From: Bacillus litorisediminis
GTDB taxonomy: Bacteria; Bacillota; Bacilli; Bacillales; JC228
Assembly (NCBI RefSeq): GCF_022808645.1
Contig: NZ_JAKZKT010000014.1
Location: 32,879-96,878, forward strand
Length of the DNA stretch: 64,000 nucleotides
Direction: 5' to 3'
A program made the position numbers and the translations under genes. The stretch's first letter is position 1, and every line of letters begins with the position of its first letter. Below, piece by piece: positions 59,219 through 64,000 of this stretch. The notes beneath the pieces are model-generated. The model did no database searches, was not told the DNA's origin, and saw only the letters and a list, made by a program, of their open reading frames with translations.

Positions 59219-62200
59219 ATGTCATTGAGCTTAAAAAAATCTATTACTTTATCACTCTTTTCGTTTTCGATTCTCATTGTTTGTCTAGTCAGCTTGTTCG
59301 TCCTTTATTCCAATGCTAAAGGCGAGGACTCTAGTCAAGATGATGTAAGAGTCATTGTTGAGTTAGAAGATCCCCCTTTGCTAAAGTCATTATCCCAAGA
59401 AGAAAACTCAGCAGAGATTCAAATCAATCAAGTGAAATCCATGAAAACATCACTAATCAAATCACATGAGCATACGCTGAATCAGGCAAGGAAAAAAGGA
59501 ATTGATTTTAAAAAGGCAAAGGATTATACACTCTCATTTAATGGGATTGCACTAAAGGTACCTAAAGAGCAGCTTGATGAACTTTCTGCATTACCTGGGG
59601 TTAAAAAGGTACATACTGATCACCAATTTAACGCTACTCTGCTAGATAGTGTTCCATTAATAGGTGCGCCTGAGGTTTGGGAGACTCCTAACGAGAATAA
59701 TAGTGAGACAACTGGAAAGGGCATTAATGTTGCCGTCATAGATACAGGTGTCGATTATACCCATCCAGACTTAGGCGGTAAGTTCGGCCCGGGAAATAAA
59801 GTTGCAGCAGGATATGACTTTGTAAATGATGATCCCGATCCAATGGATGACAATCTTCATGGCACCCATGTGGCTGGAATTATTGCGGCGAATGGTGAAC
59901 TAAAGGGTGTAGCACCAGACGCCACAATCATCGCATATAAAGTTTTGAATGAATTTGGTACCGGGTATGAATCTGATATACTTGCTGCCTTAGAGGAAGC
60001 GGTTGATCCAGAAAATCCATTTCGTGCGGATGTCATTAACATGAGCTTAGGAGGACCGGGTGATGGAAACGATCCCTTGACGATTGCAGTAGAGAATGCA
60101 GTTGAATCAGGAATTTCAGTCATTGTTGCGGCAGGCAATTCTGGACATGGCTATGATACGATTAGTTCCCCTGGCGGAGCAGAAGGAGCTCTGACAGTTG
60201 GTGCCAGTATAAGCGGAGTCAAAGTACCGGAATTAAGTATGATAGCTCCAGAGAAACGTTTGCTTTCTTCTGCGAGACTCGAATTTTCCGCCAATCCAAA
60301 TGAAGGTGTCATCACAACAGAATTAGTGGATATAGGAGAAGGATTGCCTGAGGACTATGAAGGAAAAGATGTTAAAGGAAAAACGCTTCTGATGGAGTAC
60401 ACACCTCTTAATATTGATCGGGCAATTTATGCAGAGGAGCAAGGCGCACAGGCTATCTTATTTTATGAAAATGTTCCCAGCTTTCCTGGACCTTTAGGAA
60501 ACGGAAAGAACAGGCTGGAAGTGCAGCAGCATCAGTTTGAGGCGGGGACAGATTTTAACGGACGTTTAAATACGGTTGTTGCAGCAGAAATAAACGAAGA
60601 AACGGCCAATCTGTTAAAATCTCATTTAACGAATGGAACAGTAAAGATTGCTATAAATAGTGAGGATGCAGCTGATCAAATACCTGCCTTTAGTTCGCGC
60701 GGAACGACAGCACAATTCAAGATGGCACCAGATTTAGTAGCACCCGGTGTTGAGATAAATTCAACCGTTCCAAAAGCGTTGTATGAACCGGGATATTATA
60801 GAGTAAGCGGGACCAGTATGGCGGCTCCTCATGTTGCTGGAGCAGTCGCGCTATTGATGGAGTTACATCCAGATTGGGAGCCGGATGTCATCTCAGATGC
60901 TCTTGTTGGTACGGCTAAACCCTTGGAGCAGTATGATCCGCTCATCCAAGGAGCAGGACGTTTAGATGTACAAGCTGCAGCACAGGCTTTTGTCTCTGCT
61001 TCTCCGCGTAAGATTTCTTTTGGCTTAGCAGATCTTGCAGAAGACACGGTTGAGGAACATGAGACTTTTACATTAACAAACTTTAGCGAAGAACCGGTCA
61101 ATATTGAATTATCAGTAAAGAATCATGATGAGAATTCTACTGTCCGTCTTAGTACGACAAGCCTTCAGCTGGACCCAGGACAAGAAACTGAAATCGAGGT
61201 GTCCATTTCATTAGAACGACCGGATGCCTCAGCCAATTGCATGGGCTGGATTGAAGCTAAAGTGGAAGGAGATGCACCTGATCTGCGTATTCCGTACTTT
61301 TTAGCCGTCAGACCGTTACAACTGTATGCTTCACCGGATCCAGCAATTAGCGATTCCGAAGTATTCATATATAGCTCGGCAGATTTAGAATCGGCTCCGA
61401 CAGTAACGATTCAATCACCAGATGGGGATAAGCAAGAAATAGAGGCGATTCATGACCATGATCGTTGGTGGCGGGCACCTGTTCAAGCGGGAGATCCGGG
61501 AATATATCATATTACTGCAAAAGCAACTTCAAGCGAATTCAACCAAGAAGATTCAGTTGTTTTATATGGAACATCAACTCTTGAAGTAACTGAAACGCAA
61601 AAAGGGGATAGCGGTGTATCAAATTGGCAGGCAGTCGGTCCTAATGCGATAGGTGGTCAGTTACTCATAGATTCCAATAATAATAAAACTATGAAAGCTC
61701 TTCACCCAACAGGATTAGGCTATTTCTTTACGGATAATAAAAATGATGCATGGAAGGAAAGAAGAAACTTCCCCGTAGCAGGGGGAATGATCGTAAACGC
61801 TGTTGCGGACCCAACAGAAGAAAATAAAATTTACGTAGCGATTAACGGTGGCTCAACCGATCCAACATATCGCGGGAAGGTTCTGCAGAGTGATGACGGA
61901 GGATTATCATGGACATCCTTACCGTTTCCGAATGTAGAGCTTTCCGGCCTACAAATTGATGAAACAGGTAATGTCTTGTTTGGAATAACCGAATCCGCCA
62001 TCTATATAAGTCAAAACCAAGGAAAATCGTGGGAACCTGTTTCTGGAGAATGGAATACTGTCAACGACACTCAATTAGTTGATACAGACTTGTACGTAGC
62101 TACTCAAGAAGGTCTTTATGTAGTTAAAAACGTATTTGAAGGGGGAGGGGAGATTGAACTTCTTTTTGAACCTCTTGGCAATCTCAAATGGGTAAAAGAG

Positions 62201-63499
62201 GTGGAAGGAAATAGTGAGGTATTGCTGGCTGTTTCCTATATGGAAGGACTATTTGTTTCATTTGATCAGGGAAAAACCTGGGAGCAAGTACATGATCCAA
62301 TGGGAAGCCTACATTTACTCAAAATGATAGATAACAAAATTTACACGGGAACTACAAGAGAATTATGGGTCAGTGAGGATTACGGAGAAACATGGCAGTC
62401 TTTAAAGGATCCTCTTCCATCATCTATGCCAACAGATATTGTACAATCCAAAAGTGCAAATGGAAAGATATCGGGTTCAACTTTTGTCATTGCTCCAAAT
62501 GGAGGAATCTTTGAGACAGATGATAATGGGCTGTCTTATCGCAGAATTGGTTTACCAGGAGCCACCGTCTATGACATTGCGCTTTCTGAAGATTTAAATG
62601 GAAAGCTCAATATTATTGCAGGTACCCAATATGATACGTACCGAAAACAGGTTCCAGCCAGTGAGAAAATCGACTCATCCACTCTTGAATGGGGAGAGTC
62701 AGGCGGTGAAGGGTATGTTGGAAAACAAATATTATTTGTCAAATCTTCACCAGATGACCCATCTGCTGTTTTCAAAATCCGGATGGGGGCACTTAGTACA
62801 TTTTATGTTGACAAAAGTGAAGATGGCGGAGAAACTTGGACAAATGTTACAAGTAACACTGAATTACCGCAGGCTTTCCTGATTCATCCTGCAAACCCAA
62901 GTCAATTGTATATATCCTATTGGAGTTTGAAGGGAAGCGGACTATTGATAAGTGAAGATGCTGGAGAAACGTGGATGAAAAAAGATTTAGGACGTGAGAT
63001 ATTGGCAATAGCGGCTGACCCTGAAAACCCAGAACGCTTCTGGACAGGCGGCGCAGATGGATTATACGTTACTAACGATGGAGGAGAAACATTTGACAAA
63101 CTACAAGACACACCAATCAATTCTCTCGCCGTTGACCCAAACAATCCTAAAAAACTAATAATAGGCGGGCATGAGTTATATTACAGTATAGACGGTGGTC
63201 ATACATTAAAAGATGCCGAATATTCTAATCTCCCATTCTTAGTGAATGATATCGTATTTTCAACTAATAATTCGGACACAATCTATGCGGCAACCGGTTC
63301 TTATTATGACGGAGGCTTGCTAAAAGGAGGCCGCGGGGTGCTTCGCAGTACGGATGGCGGACAAACATGGCGTAGCTTCTCAGCAGGACTCGCCAATAAA
63401 AACACGACCTCGCTTGCCATAACCCCAGATGCTAAATATCTTTACGTTGGTACAGTAGGCGGAAGCGTCCATCGAGTGAAGCTGAATCAGGGAAATTGA
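59219..63499 (+). CDS. Giant secreted subtilisin-like protease with Asp-box propeller tail
   Basis: The 1,426 residues begin with a signal peptide (about 1-34), then an I9-type propeptide (VRVIVELEDPP to about 145). The S8 catalytic domain has Asp175 (AVIDTGVDYTHPDL), His214 (LHGTHVAGIIAA), the oxyanion region VAAGNSG and Ser533 (GTSMAAPHVAG), with a PA-like insert at about 340-475 as in Vpr/lactocepin. An Fn3-like beta domain follows (about 594-700). From about 828 to the end run ten Asp-box motifs (S-x-D-x-G-x-T-W: SDDGGLSW, SEDYGETW, SEDGGETW, STDGGQTW and others), as in sialidase/sortilin propellers. No wall-sorting signal is seen, so it is probably released or held by its tail. ATG 59219 follows TGGAGGGG. 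The substrate is unknown. Confidence 0.93.
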   Translation: MSLSLKKSITLSLFSFSILIVCLVSLFVLYSNAKGEDSSQDDVRVIVELEDPPLLKSLSQEENSAEIQINQVKSMKTSLIKSHEHTLNQARKKGIDFKKAKDYTLSFNGIALKVPKEQLDELSALPGVKKVHTDHQFNATLLDSVPLIGAPEVWETPNENNSETTGKGINVAVIDTGVDYTHPDLGGKFGPGNKVAAGYDFVNDDPDPMDDNLHGTHVAGIIAANGELKGVAPDATIIAYKVLNEFGTGYESDILAALEEAVDPENPFRADVINMSLGGPGDGNDPLTIAVENAVESGISVIVAAGNSGHGYDTISSPGGAEGALTVGASISGVKVPELSMIAPEKRLLSSARLEFSANPNEGVITTELVDIGEGLPEDYEGKDVKGKTLLMEYTPLNIDRAIYAEEQGAQAILFYENVPSFPGPLGNGKNRLEVQQHQFEAGTDFNGRLNTVVAAEINEETANLLKSHLTNGTVKIAINSEDAADQIPAFSSRGTTAQFKMAPDLVAPGVEINSTVPKALYEPGYYRVSGTSMAAPHVAGAVALLMELHPDWEPDVISDALVGTAKPLEQYDPLIQGAGRLDVQAAAQAFVSASPRKISFGLADLAEDTVEEHETFTLTNFSEEPVNIELSVKNHDENSTVRLSTTSLQLDPGQETEIEVSISLERPDASANCMGWIEAKVEGDAPDLRIPYFLAVRPLQLYASPDPAISDSEVFIYSSADLESAPTVTIQSPDGDKQEIEAIHDHDRWWRAPVQAGDPGIYHITAKATSSEFNQEDSVVLYGTSTLEVTETQKGDSGVSNWQAVGPNAIGGQLLIDSNNNKTMKALHPTGLGYFFTDNKNDAWKERRNFPVAGGMIVNAVADPTEENKIYVAINGGSTDPTYRGKVLQSDDGGLSWTSLPFPNVELSGLQIDETGNVLFGITESAIYISQNQGKSWEPVSGEWNTVNDTQLVDTDLYVATQEGLYVVKNVFEGGGEIELLFEPLGNLKWVKEVEGNSEVLLAVSYMEGLFVSFDQGKTWEQVHDPMGSLHLLKMIDNKIYTGTTRELWVSEDYGETWQSLKDPLPSSMPTDIVQSKSANGKISGSTFVIAPNGGIFETDDNGLSYRRIGLPGATVYDIALSEDLNGKLNIIAGTQYDTYRKQVPASEKIDSSTLEWGESGGEGYVGKQILFVKSSPDDPSAVFKIRMGALSTFYVDKSEDGGETWTNVTSNTELPQAFLIHPANPSQLYISYWSLKGSGLLISEDAGETWMKKDLGREILAIAADPENPERFWTGGADGLYVTNDGGETFDKLQDTPINSLAVDPNNPKKLIIGGHELYYSIDGGHTLKDAEYSNLPFLVNDIVFSTNNSDTIYAATGSYYDGGLLKGGRGVLRSTDGGQTWRSFSAGLANKNTTSLAITPDAKYLYVGTVGGSVHRVKLNQGN

Positions 63500-63695
63500 T
63501 AAAAAATCGTTCATAAATACTCTGAGTCATCACTACGTATGAAAGCCCTTTTTGCAAAGCAAAAGCAAAAAGGGCTTTTCATCTGGAAAAAGTAAGGAAG
63601 AAAGAATTGGACGGAAAACTATTGATATCCAAGGCCTAACAGTAGAAGAACATAAAAAAGAGTCCGGCCCTCTCAGGCTGAACTCTTTTCTTCTG
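63500..63695. other. Intergenic stretch with two hairpins between the protease gene and the IS element
   Basis: GAAAGCCCTTTTTGC (63541-63555) pairs with GCAAAAAGGGCTTTTC (63565-63580) and is the likely terminator of the protease gene. A second hairpin (AAAAGAGT 63656-63663 with ACTCTTTT, inner GGCC/GGCT) lies just before the IS end. No gene is seen. Confidence 0.65.
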
Positions 63696-64000
63696 GTTCT
63701 CCGTCAAATGTTGGGGTGATGACTAATTGTCGTCACCCTTAACCAATGTGAACCCCAATTCCTTTATATTGATGTGAAAGTAATATTTTGGCTCTAAAGC
63801 GTTTAAAGCTTCTAAAGCCAAATGCGTTTCGTTTTAATACTTTGGTTGAGTTATTGATCCCTTCCAAAAAACTATTGGAAAAGTTATATGCAAAACTATT
63901 AAGAATTTCGGTTTGCCAGTTTTGAATGGTTTGAATGGCCTTTTTCATTTCTGGAATTTCAGAAGCCTCAACCAGTTGATAAAAATCCTTTAGTTCTTGT
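63696..64000 (-). mobile_element. End of an ISL3-family insertion sequence (cut by the window edge)
   Basis: The transposase 3' end is followed by a non-coding end containing GGGTGATGAC/GTCGTCACCC (a hairpin at 63714-63738) and GGTTCTCCGTCAAATG near 63696, which I take as the terminal inverted repeat. The other end and the target duplication lie outside the window, so the boundary is provisional. Confidence 0.6.
63739..64000 (-). CDS. ISL3-family transposase, C-terminal part
   Basis: The frame is open from the window edge to the stop at 63739, giving 86 residues. SNSFLEGINNSTKVLKRNAFGFRSFKRFRAKIL is the end of the DDE_Tnp_ISL3 domain; the Glu in FLEGINN is the last catalytic acid of the DDE triad. 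The internal ATG at 63948 is not the real start. Whether the element is intact depends on sequence beyond the window. Confidence 0.88.
   Translation of the reverse strand, partial: QELKDFYQLVEASEIPEMKKAIQTIQNWQTEILNSFAYNFSNSFLEGINNSTKVLKRNAFGFRSFKRFRAKILLSHQYKGIGVHIG

Overview
The window is a stretch of chromosome from a low-GC, spore-forming Bacillaceae species (Bacillus sensu lato; I cannot name the species). The evidence is gene order matching the B. subtilis 'yt' region (ytkP, thpR, ytlR, ytmP, ytzH, trmB, ytnP, ytoP, ytoQ, ytpP, ytpQ, sftA, murC, ytxG, ytxH, aroA, ccpA, acuCBA, acsA), a Cse60-type sporulation gene, strong AGGAGG-type ribosome binding sites and frequent TTG/GTG starts. 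I found no rRNA, tRNA or CRISPR array.

Layout. 1-3.3 kb: NagZ (start lies outside the window) and NamZ, a muropeptide-recycling pair. 3.4-7 kb: rhodanese, FetAB exporter, Cse60, YtfP flavoprotein. 7.2-10.2 kb: YtgP flippase-like protein, a small QFPGG-repeat coiled-coil protein, a pseudouridine synthase and a small DeoR-type regulator. 10.6-16 kb: secreted serine hydrolase with an InhA-like C-terminal domain, a short threonine dehydratase, PepV and D-amino acid transaminase. 16-26 kb: the ytk-yto genes, interrupted at 22.07-23.02 kb by an array of eighteen 52-bp hairpin-forming repeats. 26.5-39 kb: ilvE-ilvD, an internal T-box leader, then ilvBNC-leuABCD-ilvA, i.e. the enzymes that make isoleucine, valine and leucine from threonine and pyruvate. 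39-51 kb: ytoQ, a lipoprotein, a chemoreceptor, ytpP, ytpQ, sftA, a nicotinate phosphoribosyltransferase, murC and an M29 aminopeptidase. 51-59 kb: ytxGH, aroA, ccpA, and the acuCBA/acsA acetate-use locus. 59.2-63.5 kb: a 1,426-residue subtilisin-like protease with a long Asp-box propeller tail. 63.7-64 kb: the 3' end of an ISL3-type insertion sequence running off the edge.

How the parts work together. The branched-chain cluster has a promoter and a CcpA-type cre site ahead of ilvE, and ccpA itself lies in the window, so carbon control of amino acid synthesis is plausible; the T-box sits after ilvD and should set only ilvB and downstream genes. acuA, acuC and acsA form a reversible acetylation switch: the acceptor lysine of AcsA is at position 549 as in B. 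subtilis.

The least explained parts are the 52-bp array with its 12-bp flanking direct repeats, two families of dispersed repeats (one copy inserted in the ilvB leader), a 16-bp palindrome ahead of the large protease, and the odd start of ilvA. Functional names are by recognition of motifs and remembered family members; no search was run.
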